From Mycobacterium sp. Root135 (GTDB lineage: Bacteria > Actinomycetota > Actinomycetes > Mycobacteriales > Mycobacteriaceae): a DNA stretch of 64,000 nt. Made by a program: the position numbers and the translations under genes. The stretch spans positions 1 to 64,000 of the forward strand of contig NZ_LMEZ01000002.1 in assembly GCF_001426545.1 (NCBI RefSeq), given 5' to 3'. Positions 35,346 to 44,532 of the stretch are shown in pieces (positions within the stretch are counted from its first letter, which is position 1; each line of letters opens with the position of its first letter). The notes under the pieces are model-generated. The model did no database searches and was not told where the DNA came from. It saw only the letters and a list, made by a program, of their open reading frames with translations.

Positions 35346-36080
35346 ATGATCGGAATGACCCGCGAGGGCAACGTACTGACACTGGAGATGCAGCGCCCCG
35401 AGCGGCGCAACGCCCTCAACGGCGAACTTCTCGACACACTGCGCGAGGCGGTCGAGAAGGCCGCCGACCAAGGCGTCCGCGCCATCGTCCTCACCGGCCA
35501 GGGCCACGTCTTCAGTTCGGGTGCGGATTTGTCCGGCGGCCAAGGCGTCGCCGACGAACTGCCGGACAAGGCAAGGGCGCTGAACCTGGCCATCGACCAG
35601 GCACCGCTTCCCGTCATCGGCGCGGTCAACGGACCTGCCATCGGGGCCGGGGTGATCCTGTCGATGATCTGCGACCTTCGCGTCGTCGCGCCGGAGGCGT
35701 ACTTCCAGTTCCCCGTCGCGAAATACGGCATTGCCCTTGACAATTGGAGCATCCGCCGACTGACGTCCCTCGTCGGAGCCGGGCGGGCCCGCGGCATGCT
35801 GCTGGCCGCCGAACGGCTCACCTCCGAGGCGGCGTTGCTGACCGGCATGGCCAACCGCTCGGGCACGCTCGCCGACGCCCAGGCGTGGGCTCAGGAGATC
35901 GCCGGGTTCGCGCCGCTGGCGCTGCAACACGCCAAGCGAGTGCTCAACGACGACGGCGCCTACGAGGACGCGTGGCCCTCGCACAAGGAGCTCTTCGACC
36001 GGGCGTGGGCCAGTGCGGACATCATCGAGGCACAGGTCGCGCGGATCGAGAAGCGGCCCGCGAACTTCACGGGGGCCTAG
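35346..36080 (+). CDS. echA6: Enoyl-CoA hydratase family protein EchA6, non-catalytic type
   Basis: A 244-residue crotonase-fold protein. The oxyanion-hole segments are present ([10 protein letters not shown] and [12 protein letters not shown]), but both catalytic glutamates of true hydratases are absent: the usual GGGCEL reads GAGVIL (I104) and the usual QPEINLG reads FPVAKYG (V124). This matches tuberculosis EchA6 (Rv0905), a non-catalytic acyl-CoA-binding protein linked to mycolic acid synthesis and targeted by THPP inhibitors (prior knowledge). The next gene begins at the base after the stop. Confidence 0.93.
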   Translation: MIGMTREGNVLTLEMQRPERRNALNGELLDTLREAVEKAADQGVRAIVLTGQGHVFSSGADLSGGQGVADELPDKARALNLAIDQAPLPVIGAVNGPAIGAGVILSMICDLRVVAPEAYFQFPVAKYGIALDNWSIRRLTSLVGAGRARGMLLAAERLTSEAALLTGMANRSGTLADAQAWAQEIAGFAPLALQHAKRVLNDDGAYEDAWPSHKELFDRAWASADIIEAQVARIEKRPANFTGA

Positions 36081-37187
36081 ATGATTCGGGAAGCGGTGCG
36101 ATTCATCGGCGGCACGGCCGCGCTCATCGGCGGGGGCTGGGCGTTGCGGGCGGCGCAGGGTGCCCCCGAGGCGCTCGGCGCGTCGCCGGTGGAGATCGAC
36201 ACGGTTGCCCGGCGCTCGCCGCACTACCGCGACGGCGTCTTCGTCAACATGGAGCCCGCCTCCGAGGCCGGCCTCACCCGCCAGCAGCAGTTCGTGCTCG
36301 CGCTCGACGTCATCGGAGGCAGCTCGGTACAGCACCCCGCGACGCCGGTCCCACTCGTCACGCCCGATCCGAGCGTGACCGCAACCGATCTCGCCGCCAC
36401 CTGGTACGGCCATTCGTCGGCGTTGATCGAGGTCGACGGGTACCGCATCCTGGCAGACCCCGTGTGGAGCGACCGGTGCTCGCCGTCGCGTGCCGTCGGT
36501 CCGCAGCGGTTGCACCCGGTACCGGCCGCGCTCGAGGCGCTGCCCGCGGTGGACGCCGTGATCATCAGCCACGACCACTACGACCACCTCGACGTCGACA
36601 CCATCAAGCAGCTGGCCCTGACCCAGCGCGCCAAGTTCTACGTGCCGTTGGGCATCGGTGCGCACCTGCGGGCCTGGCACATCCCGAAGGACCGGATCGT
36701 CGAACTGGATTGGAACGAGAGCGCGCACGTCGGCGAACTCGAACTGGTCTGCACGCCCGCCCGGCACTTCTCCGGGCGCTTCCTGACGCGCAACGTCACG
36801 CTGTGGTCGTCGTGGGCGATCATCGGTCCGCGGCACCGCGCCTTCTTCGGAGGCGACACCGGGTACACGAAGAGCTTCGCCGACATCGGTGCCGACTACG
36901 GCCCATTCGACCTGACCCTGATGCCGATCGGTGCCTATCACCCCGGCTGGCCAGACATCCACATGAACCCGGAGGACGCCGTCCGGGCGCACCGAGACGT
37001 ATCCGACGCCGGCTTGCTGCTGCCGATCCACTGGGCGACGTTCCGGCTGGCGCCCCACCCGTGGTCCGAACCCGTCGAGCGGCTGCTCACCGCGGCCGAG
37101 GATGACGGGGTCCGGGTGGTGACGCCCAAGCCCGGTCTGCGGGTCGAACCGGCGACGGCCGAATTGGACCCATGGTGGCGGGCCTGA
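36081..37187 (+). CDS. Metallo-beta-lactamase fold hydrolase, NAPE-PLD like (Rv0906-like)
   Basis: A 368-residue MBL-fold protein. The metal motif ISHDHYDHLD (about 156-165) is complete; later ligands are GGDTGYTKSF (Asp) and LPIHWATFRLAPHPW (His). YGHSSALIEVDGYRILADPVW before the metal motif is typical of the NAPE-PLD/UlaG-like branch. The first ~20 residues are hydrophobic (FIGGTAALIGGGWALRAA), so it may be membrane-associated. It corresponds to Rv0906, reported as an outer-surface-related hydrolase; substrate here is unknown. Directly coupled to echA6. Confidence 0.88.
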   Translation: MIREAVRFIGGTAALIGGGWALRAAQGAPEALGASPVEIDTVARRSPHYRDGVFVNMEPASEAGLTRQQQFVLALDVIGGSSVQHPATPVPLVTPDPSVTATDLAATWYGHSSALIEVDGYRILADPVWSDRCSPSRAVGPQRLHPVPAALEALPAVDAVIISHDHYDHLDVDTIKQLALTQRAKFYVPLGIGAHLRAWHIPKDRIVELDWNESAHVGELELVCTPARHFSGRFLTRNVTLWSSWAIIGPRHRAFFGGDTGYTKSFADIGADYGPFDLTLMPIGAYHPGWPDIHMNPEDAVRAHRDVSDAGLLLPIHWATFRLAPHPWSEPVERLLTAAEDDGVRVVTPKPGLRVEPATAELDPWWRA

Positions 37188-37192
37188 CCGGA

Positions 37193-37198
37193 TAGCGT
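37193..37198 (+). promoter_or_regulatory. -10 box TAGCGT before the beta-lactamase-like gene
   Basis: TAGCGT ends 6 nt before the GTG at 37205, giving this gene its own leaderless promoter inside the echA6-ctpE block. Confidence 0.45.
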
Positions 37199-37204
37199 GC
37201 TGGT

Positions 37205-38773
37205 GTGAAGACCCCGAGGCGCGTCCTGGTTTGTCTGGTTGCCGTGGCCGCGCTGGTGGCCGGGTGCGACGCCAAGCCGGCGGCACCAACCCCGGAGGTC
37301 CCGCCGCAGGAGCAGCCCGCGGAGTCGCTGCCCGAGAACGCCGTCGCCGACGCCGTGGGCAAGATCGACGGGCTGGTCGACGGCCTGATGAAGAAGTCGG
37401 GTATCCCCGGCATGGCCGTCGCGGTGGTCCACGGCGGAAAGACTGTGTACGCCAAGGGCTTCGGGGTGAAGGACGCGAACAAGGGGGACGATCCCGCCAA
37501 CAAGGTCGACCCCGACACGGTGTTCCAACTGGCGTCGCTGTCGAAGCCGGTCGGCGCCACCGTCGTCGCGCACCAGGTGGGGCAAGGCGCCATCAGCTGG
37601 GACACCCCGATCGTCGAGAAGCTGCCGTGGTTTGCGCTGTCGGACCCGGCGATCACCAAACTCGTCACCGTCGGCGACATGTATTCACACCGATCCGGGC
37701 TGCCGGATCATGCCGGTGACTTGCTCGAGGACATGGGCTATGACCGGCGCTACGTGCTCGAGCATCTCCGCGACTATCCGCTCGACGCGTTCCGAACGTC
37801 GTACGCCTACACCAACTTCGGCCTGACCACGGGCGCCGAGGCCGTCGCGGCGGGGGCTGGCAAGTCGTGGGAGGACCTCAGCCAGGACGTCCTCTACCGG
37901 CCGCTGGGCATGACGTCGACCAGTTCGCGTTTCGCCGACTACGCGGCGCGACCGGACCGCGCGGTCGGGCACATCCACGTCGACGGCCGCTACGAGCCGA
38001 AGTACGTTCGCGACCCTCAGGCCCAGACCCCGGCAGGTGGGGTCAGCAGTTCGGTCAACGACATGACGCACTGGCTGAAGATGTTGCTCGCCAACGGCAC
38101 CTACGACGGCAAGACCGTCGTCGACCCCAAGGCCCTGCTGCCCGCGCTGACGGCACAGAGTGTGTCGGACCGCGCGACGGATCCGTCGGCGCGGTCGGGG
38201 TTCTACGGGTACGGCTTCAACGTCGGAACGACGTCGGATGCCCGCACCCAGATGAGCCACTCGGGGGCCTTCGAGTTGGGCTCCGGAACGAACTTCCTGA
38301 TGCTGCCGTCCGCGGACGTGGCGATCGTGGCGCTCACCAATGCCACGCCCGCCGGGGTGCCGGAGACACTCACCGCCGAGTTCGCCGACCTGGTGCAGTT
38401 CGGCAAGGTCCGCGAGGACTGGTTCCCGTTGTACAACAACGCCTTCCTTCAGATGGAGCAGCCGGAGGGTTCACTCGCAGGCAAGACGCAGCCGGCGAAC
38501 CCGGTGCCGGCCAAGCCGTTGACGGCATACGTCGGCGACTACGCCAACCCCTTCTGGGGGCCGGCCCGGGTCACGCAGCAGGGCGACGGGCTTCAGGTGG
38601 CGGTGGGCCCCAAACTCGTCTTCCCGCTTCGGCATTGGGACGGTGACGTATTCAGCGCCAGTTTCGTCACCGAGAACTCGCCACCGGGCAGTGTGTCCAC
38701 GGCGACGTTCGACGGCAACCGGCTGACACTCGAGTACTACGACCAGGACGGCAAGGGAACTTTCACCCGATGA
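37205..38773 (+). CDS. Serine beta-lactamase-like hydrolase, lipoprotein (Rv0907-like)
   Basis: A 522-residue class C beta-lactamase/esterase-like protein. The signal peptide ends in a lipobox LVAGC (Cys21). Catalytic motifs are all present: SLSK (S111, K114), YTN (Y202, N204) and HSG (352-354) in place of KTG. A C-terminal ~110-residue beta-rich extension (from about 410) follows the hydrolase domain. Such proteins act as D,D-peptidases, esterases or unknown hydrolases rather than drug lactamases; substrate unknown. Its stop overlaps the ctpE start (ATGA). Confidence 0.9.
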   Translation: MKTPRRVLVCLVAVAALVAGCDAKPAAPTPEVPPQEQPAESLPENAVADAVGKIDGLVDGLMKKSGIPGMAVAVVHGGKTVYAKGFGVKDANKGDDPANKVDPDTVFQLASLSKPVGATVVAHQVGQGAISWDTPIVEKLPWFALSDPAITKLVTVGDMYSHRSGLPDHAGDLLEDMGYDRRYVLEHLRDYPLDAFRTSYAYTNFGLTTGAEAVAAGAGKSWEDLSQDVLYRPLGMTSTSSRFADYAARPDRAVGHIHVDGRYEPKYVRDPQAQTPAGGVSSSVNDMTHWLKMLLANGTYDGKTVVDPKALLPALTAQSVSDRATDPSARSGFYGYGFNVGTTSDARTQMSHSGAFELGSGTNFLMLPSADVAIVALTNATPAGVPETLTAEFADLVQFGKVREDWFPLYNNAFLQMEQPEGSLAGKTQPANPVPAKPLTAYVGDYANPFWGPARVTQQGDGLQVAVGPKLVFPLRHWDGDVFSASFVTENSPPGSVSTATFDGNRLTLEYYDQDGKGTFTR

Positions 38774-41142
38774 GCGCGGTGGGGCTCTCCGACGCCGAGG
38801 TGGCGCAACGCGTCGCCGACGGCTTGGCCAACGACGTCCCGGCCAGGGCGGCGCGCAGTGTCAAGGAGATCGTTCGGGCCAACGTGTTCACCCGGATCAA
38901 CGCGATTCTCGGGGTGCTGCTGGTCATCGTGCTGTCGACGGGGTCGGTGATCAACGGTCTGTTCGGCATCCTGATCGTCGCGAACAGCGCGATCGGCATC
39001 ATTCAGGAGTTGCGCGCCAAGCGGACCCTGGACAGGTTGGCCATCGTCGGTCAGGCAAAACCGGTGGTGCGCAGGCAGTCCGGGACGGGGCCGCGCTCAC
39101 CCGGTGAGGTGGTGCTCGACGACGTCATCGAGATCGGGCCTGGTGACCAGATCGTGGTCGACGGCGAGGTGCTCGAGGAGTCGAACCTCGAAGTCGACGA
39201 GTCGCTGCTCACCGGTGAGGCCGATCCGATGGCCAAGGATGCCGGCGACGAGGTCAAGTCCGGCAGCTTCGTCGTCGCGGGCAGCGGGGCGTACCGCGCG
39301 ACGAAGGTGGGCCGCGAGGCCTACGCCGCCAAGCTCGCGGACGAAGCCAGCAAGTTCACCCTGGTGAAGTCCGAATTGCGCAGTGGCATCGACAAGATCC
39401 TCCAGTTCATCACCTACCTGTTGGTTCCCGCCGGGCTGCTGACCATCTACACGCAGCTGTTCACCACCGACGCCGGGTGGCGAGAGTCGGTGCTGCGCAT
39501 GGTCGGTGCGTTGGTGCCGATGGTGCCCGAGGGCCTGGTGCTGATGACGTCGATCGCGTTCGCGGTCGGAGTGGTGCGGCTGGGCCGGCGGCAATGCCTG
39601 GTGCAGGAGCTGCCTGCCATCGAGGGTCTCGCCAGGGTCGACGTCGTGTGTGCAGACAAGACGGGGACGCTGACCGAGAACGGCATGCGGTTGGCCGATT
39701 TGAGGACCTTCGGTACGGACGACTGCGCGGACGTGTTGGCGTCCCTGGCCGCCGACGACGACCGTCCCAACGCCAGCATGCAGGCCATCGCGGAGGCCTA
39801 CGACCAGCCGCCCGGGTGGACCGCCACCGCGAGTGCGCCGTTCAAGTCGGCGACCAAGTGGAGCGGAACGTCCTATGAGGGCCACGGCAATTGGGTGATC
39901 GGTGCGCCCGACGTGCTACTCGACCCGTCGTCGCCCGACGCCGACGAGGCCGAGCGGATCGGGGCGCGGGGCCTTCGGGTGCTGCTCCTAGGTTCGTCGG
40001 ACCGCCCGGTCGACGCGCCCGACGCGCCGGGCGTCGTCACGCCGGTGGCGTTGGTGGTGCTCGAGCAGCGGGTGCGCCGGGATGCTCGCGACACCCTCGA
40101 TTACTTTGCCGCCCAACGGGTCACGGTCAAGGTGATCTCGGGTGACAACGCCGTGTCGGTCGGCGCGGTTGCGGACAGCCTCGGTCTGCATGGTGAGACG
40201 CTCGACGCCAGACGCCTCCCAGAGGATCCCGAGGCGCTCGCGGACACCGTCGCCGAGTACACGACGTTCGGCCGAGTGCGACCCGACCAGAAGCGGGCGA
40301 TGGTGCACGCCTTGCAGTCTCGCGGTCACACCGTCGCGATGACCGGTGACGGGGTCAACGACGTGTTGGCGCTCAAGGACGCCGACATCGGTGTCGCCAT
40401 GGGCTCGGGAAGCTCCGCCTCCCGCGCGGTGGCGCAGATCGTGTTGCTCGACGACAAGTTCGCCACCCTGCCGTACGTCGTCGGCGAGGGCAGGCGCGTC
40501 ATCGGCAACATCGAGCGCGTCTCGAATCTGTTCCTGACCAAGACGGTGTACTCGGTGCTGCTGGCCGTCTTGGTGGGCATGGCGGGACTGTCGGCCAAGG
40601 TGTTCGGCACCGACCCGCTGCTGTTCCCGTTCCAGCCGATCCACGTCACGATCGCCGCCTGGTTCACCATTGGCATCCCCGCGTTCGTGCTGTCGCTGGC
40701 GCCCAACCGCGAGCGCGCGCACACGGGGTTCGTCCGGCGCGTGATGACCTCCGCGTTGCCAAGCGGGCTCGTCATCGGGATCGCGACGTTCACCAGCTAT
40801 CTGCTCGCCTACGAAGGTCGGGCGTCGACGGTGGTCGAGCAGACGCAGGCGTCGACGGCGGCGTTGATCACGCTGTTGGTGGGTGCGCTGTGGGTCCTTG
40901 CCGTGGTGGCCCGTCCGTACGAGTGGTGGCGGATCGGGCTGGTCGCCGTCTCGGCTCTGGCGTACGTGGTGATCTTCGCGCTGCCGCTGACGAGGAAGGC
41001 CTTCATTCTGGATCCGTCGAACGTCGCGGCCACCACGACGGCGCTGTCCATCGGGGTGGCGGCCGCCGTGCTGGTCGAGATCTCGTGGTGGGTGCAGGGA
41101 CGCGTCCTCGGTGAACCCCGACGATTGTGGCGATCGGCCTAG
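38770..41142 (+). CDS. ctpE: P-type cation ATPase CtpE
   Basis: A 790-residue P-type ATPase. It has the A-domain motif LTGEA (147-151), the ion-site segment PMVPEGL (250-256), the phosphorylation site DKTGT (D296), and the hinge [20 protein letters not shown]. About ten membrane segments are seen. There is no heavy-metal-binding N-terminus and no CPC motif. Rv0908/CtpE is reported to be a calcium transporter needed for envelope integrity (prior knowledge). Translational coupling to the preceding lipoprotein hydrolase fits an envelope role. Confidence 0.94.
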   Translation: MSAVGLSDAEVAQRVADGLANDVPARAARSVKEIVRANVFTRINAILGVLLVIVLSTGSVINGLFGILIVANSAIGIIQELRAKRTLDRLAIVGQAKPVVRRQSGTGPRSPGEVVLDDVIEIGPGDQIVVDGEVLEESNLEVDESLLTGEADPMAKDAGDEVKSGSFVVAGSGAYRATKVGREAYAAKLADEASKFTLVKSELRSGIDKILQFITYLLVPAGLLTIYTQLFTTDAGWRESVLRMVGALVPMVPEGLVLMTSIAFAVGVVRLGRRQCLVQELPAIEGLARVDVVCADKTGTLTENGMRLADLRTFGTDDCADVLASLAADDDRPNASMQAIAEAYDQPPGWTATASAPFKSATKWSGTSYEGHGNWVIGAPDVLLDPSSPDADEAERIGARGLRVLLLGSSDRPVDAPDAPGVVTPVALVVLEQRVRRDARDTLDYFAAQRVTVKVISGDNAVSVGAVADSLGLHGETLDARRLPEDPEALADTVAEYTTFGRVRPDQKRAMVHALQSRGHTVAMTGDGVNDVLALKDADIGVAMGSGSSASRAVAQIVLLDDKFATLPYVVGEGRRVIGNIERVSNLFLTKTVYSVLLAVLVGMAGLSAKVFGTDPLLFPFQPIHVTIAAWFTIGIPAFVLSLAPNRERAHTGFVRRVMTSALPSGLVIGIATFTSYLLAYEGRASTVVEQTQASTAALITLLVGALWVLAVVARPYEWWRIGLVAVSALAYVVIFALPLTRKAFILDPSNVAATTTALSIGVAAAVLVEISWWVQGRVLGEPRRLWRSA

Positions 41143-41591
41143 CTCGGGGGAGTGGCGTCGCGCAGTGAGTCGATCATCGTGCGCAGGATCCTCGACGCGG
41201 CTGCCTGCTCGGTCTCGGTCATGTCGGCCAGCATCCTGAGTTCGACGGAGCGGACCGCCGCGGTCGCCGTCTCCAGGCTCCGTCGGCCGCGGGCGGTGAG
41301 CCGGGTGGGAAGGGCCTTGCCGACCGGTGCCTCCGTCGGCCGACTGACGTAGCCCTCTCGCTCCAGGGTCTGGAGCAGCACGTTCATCGACTGCCGGGTG
41401 ACGAACGCGCCGCGGGCGAGCTCGGAGTTCGACAGGCCGGGTCGTTGGGCCAGCAGTTCGAGGCAGGCGTAGTGCGTGACGCTCATCTCGAGCGGCCGCA
41501 GCACCTCCTCCATGGCCGCGCGCAGAACGCTCGACGCCTCCTTCAGCAGATAGCCCAGCGACGTCTGCAGGTGGACCCCGTCTTGACTCAT
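41139..41591 (-). CDS. MarR family regulator
   Basis: A 150-residue MarR protein starting [16 protein letters not shown]; a start 24 nt upstream (41615) is also possible. The HTH reads [20 protein letters not shown] and the wing [20 protein letters not shown]. The ATG at 41591 lies within the first of two matching operators, so it probably represses itself and the divergent VOC gene. The stop overlaps the convergent ctpE stop by 4 nt. Confidence 0.87.
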   Translation of the reverse strand: MSQDGVHLQTSLGYLLKEASSVLRAAMEEVLRPLEMSVTHYACLELLAQRPGLSNSELARGAFVTRQSMNVLLQTLEREGYVSRPTEAPVGKALPTRLTARGRRSLETATAAVRSVELRMLADMTETEQAAASRILRTMIDSLRDATPPS

Positions 41592-41634
41592 GTCAGTATT
41601 CTGACATAGGTTCATTCATGTCAGATAACTGACA
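41591..41634. promoter_or_regulatory. Twin MarR operators TGTCAG-N4-CTGACA
   Basis: Two sites with perfect 6-bp arms: TGTCAGTATTCTGACA (41591-41606) and TGTCAGATAACTGACA (41619-41634). Centre-to-centre distance is 28 bp. They fill the spacer between the MarR gene and the VOC gene, one site overlapping the MarR start codon. Plus-strand -10-like TAGGTT (41607-41612) lies between them. Confidence 0.8.
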
Positions 41635-41652
41635 CGAATGGAAGGAAATCCC

Positions 41653-42021
41653 ATGCCCGTCACCGGCCCCGACTTCATCTCGCTCCAAACCCGCGACCGC
41701 GACGCCTCGCAGGCGTTCTACGAGCAGTACCTCGGCCTCGTCCGATCCCCGGCCGGACCTCCGCACGCGGTCGTCTTCGACACGAAGCCGATCGCGTTCG
41801 CGCTGCGCGACGTCGTTCCCGGCACCGATCTCACCTCCGTCGCGCAGCCCGGAATCGGAGCCGCCATCTGGCTGCACGCCACCGACGTCCAGGCCATTCA
41901 CGACGCTCTCGCCGCCGACGGTCACGCGATCGTCGCCGCACCGGTCGACGGTCCATTCGGTCGAACGTTCACCTTCGCCGACCCTGACGGCTACCAGGTG
42001 ACCCTTCACGATCGCGCCTGA
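41653..42021 (+). CDS. VOC family protein (glyoxalase/bleomycin-resistance type)
   Basis: A 122-residue single-unit VOC protein: ITGPDFISLQTRD-type first strand, FYEQYLGLVRSP, and C-terminal FGRTFTFADPDGYQVTLHD with the family Asp-Pro-Asp-Gly turn. It probably binds or detoxifies a small molecule as a dimer. The ATG at 41653 has GAAGGA 8 nt upstream and is preferred to 41638. Control by the divergent MarR through the twin operators is likely. It may be the counterpart of Rv0911 by position. Confidence 0.82.
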   Translation: MPVTGPDFISLQTRDRDASQAFYEQYLGLVRSPAGPPHAVVFDTKPIAFALRDVVPGTDLTSVAQPGIGAAIWLHATDVQAIHDALAADGHAIVAAPVDGPFGRTFTFADPDGYQVTLHDRA

Positions 42022-42060
42022 TCGGGCCCACTGCTCCTCCGCCGCCATTGCGAGCCGGAT

Positions 42061-42066
42061 TAGGGT
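42061..42066 (+). promoter_or_regulatory. -10 box TAGGGT of the toxin-antitoxin pair, leaderless
   Basis: TAGGGT ends 6 nt before the antitoxin ATG at 42073. Confidence 0.5.
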
Positions 42067-42072
42067 GGTGTC

Positions 42073-42345
42073 ATGGGATTTCTTGACAAGCTGAAGGACC
42101 TGGCGTCGAAGAACGCCGACAAGGTCGACGTGGCCATCGAGAAGGCCGGTGACCTCGTCGACAAGAAGACGCAGGGCAAGTACGCAGGGCAGGTCGACAA
42201 GGTGCAGGAGGCCGCGAAGAAGGCGGCCAGGGACAACGCCGGACGACCTCCCGCTGGGCAGCAGCCTCCCGCCACGCCACCTCCGGCCCCGCAGCCGCCG
42301 ACCACACCCCCCGCCACCCCGGCCGGACCTCCTCCCGCCTCGTAA
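42073..42345 (+). CDS. Antitoxin of the Rv0909 family with a proline-rich tail
   Basis: A 90-residue protein. The first ~50 residues (GFLDKLKDLASKNADKVDVA, EKAGDLVDKKTQGKY) are the conserved charged helical unit of the Rv0909 (MT0933) antitoxin family. The remaining ~35 residues are almost only Pro, Ala, Gly and Thr, a tail not recalled in the ~59-residue tuberculosis protein. The toxin-like gene follows after 3 nt. The pair Rv0909/Rv0910 was reported as a toxin-antitoxin system in tuberculosis (prior knowledge). Confidence 0.85.
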   Translation: MGFLDKLKDLASKNADKVDVAIEKAGDLVDKKTQGKYAGQVDKVQEAAKKAARDNAGRPPAGQQPPATPPPAPQPPTTPPATPAGPPPAS

Positions 42346-42348
42346 GCC

Positions 42349-42789
42349 ATGGCGAAACTCTCGGTCTCCGTCGACGTACCCCTGCCACCGGAGAAGGCCT
42401 GGGAGGCCGCATCGGACCTGTCGCGGTACAAGGAGTGGCTGACGATTCACCGGGTGTGGCGCAGCACGTTGCCCGACACCCTGGAGAAGGGCGCCAAGCT
42501 GGCCTCGGTCGTCGAGGTCAAGGGAATGATGAACCTGGTCCGGTGGACCATCGTCAGCTACAAGCCACCGCACTCGCTGACCCTCGACGGTGACGGCAAG
42601 GGCGGGGTCAAGGTCAAGCTGATCGGCAGGGTCAAACCCGCCGACGACGAGGCGACCAGCTCCACCGTCACCTTCGACGTGCACCTGGGTGGGCCTGCGC
42701 TGTTCGGCCCGATCGGGATGATCGTCGCCAGTTCGCTGAAGGGCGACATCCGCGAATCGCTGGACAAGTTCAAGACCGTCTTCGCGTAG
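42349..42789 (+). CDS. SRPBCC family protein, Rv0910-type toxin
   Basis: A 146-residue START/SRPBCC-fold protein (KLSVSVDVPLPPEKAWEAAS, SRYKEWLTIHRVWR, and a long C-terminal helix SLKGDIRESLDKFKTVFA). The fold has a hydrophobic ligand cavity. Its tuberculosis counterpart Rv0910 was described as the toxin of the pair; the mechanism is not evident from sequence, and a lipid-binding role is equally plausible. Its last 20 nt overlap the convergent channel gene. Confidence 0.85.
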   Translation: MAKLSVSVDVPLPPEKAWEAASDLSRYKEWLTIHRVWRSTLPDTLEKGAKLASVVEVKGMMNLVRWTIVSYKPPHSLTLDGDGKGGVKVKLIGRVKPADDEATSSTVTFDVHLGGPALFGPIGMIVASSLKGDIRESLDKFKTVFA

Positions 42790-44482
42790 CCGTCCCCGCC
42801 GTATCGGACTGCCCCTCGTGCAACGTCTCCAGAAGTTCGCGGTGTGGGCCGACGAGATACGCGGTGTCGCCTGCGCACAAACGGGTCTCTCGGCGAGGAT
42901 GGAGTTGGACGTCCCCCGGGCGGTGCTTGATCGCGATCACCCGGGTTTGGGTGGACATGTCCGCCATTCGCAGCCCGTCCAGCTTGCTACCCGGCTCCAC
43001 CTCGACGCCGCCGACCATGAAGGACTGCTGTCCCACCGAGAACGTGCCGAGTACCTCAAGTCCCATCGCGGCGCCGATGAACCACGGCGCCGCGAGCTCG
43101 ACGGTCGACCGCACGTTTTCGAAGCCAAAGCGTTGGGCAACAGCGCTTCCCAGCGTCCGGTCGTAAACCCGCAGCACCACCGGGACGCCCGGCTGATCCG
43201 CTGATTTCAGCCACCGCTGGCCAAGCCGTTCGCGAAGCACGATGCCCGTCTCGATGTTCACCATGTCGTCCTGCGTGAGAACCGCCACCGCCATGGCGTC
43301 GTCGATGCGGACGGAGTCGAGCGTCTCGGCCAACGTGGCATCGCCGAAGATCACCGGTACGTCGAGCTGCGCCGCCGAGGCGAGGTAGCGGTTGTCACGG
43401 CTGCGTTCGACGACCACGACGTCGTGCCCGTCGGCCTTCAGGTCGGCCACCACCCGGATGCCGAACGATCCGAGCCCGACGACGACGATGTGATCGGTCA
43501 GGTCGCGTACCTTGCGTCGACCGGCGTTCTGCCCGATGCGCCGGGACAGCAGTAGATCGGCGACGAAGGCCATCAACACGGCGGTGGTCGTGACACCGGC
43601 GAACATCAACACGATGCCGAACAATCGCAACCAGGTCGGCTGGTCGACGAAGCTGAAGTCGCCGTAGCCGACGGTGGCGATCGTCTCGGTGGAGAAGTAC
43701 AGCGCGTCGACGATGCTCATGCCGGGTCGGTCGTAGGCGAAGCGCAGCAGCACCGTGGCCCCGAGTAGCAGACTCATCGACACGGCCAGGGCTTTGAAGA
43801 AGTTCGGATTCACGTCCTCGCGAAACGCGCGTATCGCGTCGGCCATCGGCTTCATCGGCGACCGTCTCTGGTGCACCGCTGTCATCCGAGACGCAGTGAC
43901 GGCGATGCCTTGCGCGGCAAGCTCCTCGGCCGTGCCGATCATCGCCGTCCAGTCCCCGGGCGCCACGCGCTCGTCGCGGCCCGGGCACGGCACCACCGTC
44001 CCAGTGTCCGGTGATTGCTCGCCCCGCAGCACGGCGACCGGAGCCAGATCGCCGAAGATCTCCCGCAGCGTGGCGGCCCGTGGCGCTGCCGTGCCGGAGA
44101 CGACGAATTCGATGCCTGCGACGGTGATCGAGTGCGTGGTGCGCGACAGGCAGGCCTCGACGACCGACGGCGCCGCCACGTCGGCGACGTCCAGGATGGC
44201 ACCCGGGCCGTTCCCGATGGCGACGGCTTCCCGGAGAACGCCGTTGGCCAGCCGGGCGACGACGCGCACGGTGGCATTCAACTGTCGTCCCAGTAAGGCG
44301 ATTTCAAGGTTGAGAGCGTCGTCGTCGGCGGCACAGATCAACGCGGCCGCAGCGGTGATGCCTGCCTCGCTCAGTTCGGCGGCGGACTCGACGACCGCGA
44401 TATCTCGGCCGGCGCTGCGGAGCTGTTCGACGATCCGCGACCCCAGCGGATCGTCGCCGCAGACGATGATGTGCCCCTCCAT
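42770..44482 (-). CDS. Two-TM ion channel flanked by RCK/TrkA domains on both sides
   Basis: A 570-residue protein. Residues 1-~120 form a Rossmann RCK unit (HIIVCGDDPLGSRIVEQL) and ~130-200 a TrkA-C-like part. Two membrane helices (~231-248 and ~286-312) flank a potassium-channel pore loop with the filter TVGYGD (270-275). A second RCK unit (HIVVVGLGSFGIRVVADLKA, from 331) and TrkA-C domain (~480-550) follow. It is likely a nucleotide-gated potassium channel. An N-terminal RCK before the pore is unusual; most such channels have RCK only after it. Convergent overlap with the toxin gene, divergent from the DUF849 gene. Confidence 0.85.
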   Translation of the reverse strand: MEGHIIVCGDDPLGSRIVEQLRSAGRDIAVVESAAELSEAGITAAAALICAADDDALNLEIALLGRQLNATVRVVARLANGVLREAVAIGNGPGAILDVADVAAPSVVEACLSRTTHSITVAGIEFVVSGTAAPRAATLREIFGDLAPVAVLRGEQSPDTGTVVPCPGRDERVAPGDWTAMIGTAEELAAQGIAVTASRMTAVHQRRSPMKPMADAIRAFREDVNPNFFKALAVSMSLLLGATVLLRFAYDRPGMSIVDALYFSTETIATVGYGDFSFVDQPTWLRLFGIVLMFAGVTTTAVLMAFVADLLLSRRIGQNAGRRKVRDLTDHIVVVGLGSFGIRVVADLKADGHDVVVVERSRDNRYLASAAQLDVPVIFGDATLAETLDSVRIDDAMAVAVLTQDDMVNIETGIVLRERLGQRWLKSADQPGVPVVLRVYDRTLGSAVAQRFGFENVRSTVELAAPWFIGAAMGLEVLGTFSVGQQSFMVGGVEVEPGSKLDGLRMADMSTQTRVIAIKHRPGDVQLHPRRETRLCAGDTAYLVGPHRELLETLHEGQSDTAGTATRRRS

Positions 44483-44532
44483 GGAGAGACGGTACTTCGG
44501 AAAGCCCGACGGGGAGAGGCGAAGATGGACCC

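Noticed and set aside
34248..37289. A minus-strand open frame of about 1000 codons across accD3, echA6 and the metallo-hydrolase
   Set aside because: It has Arg/Gly/Pro-rich composition with no domain, and it lies over three genes with strong family motifs.
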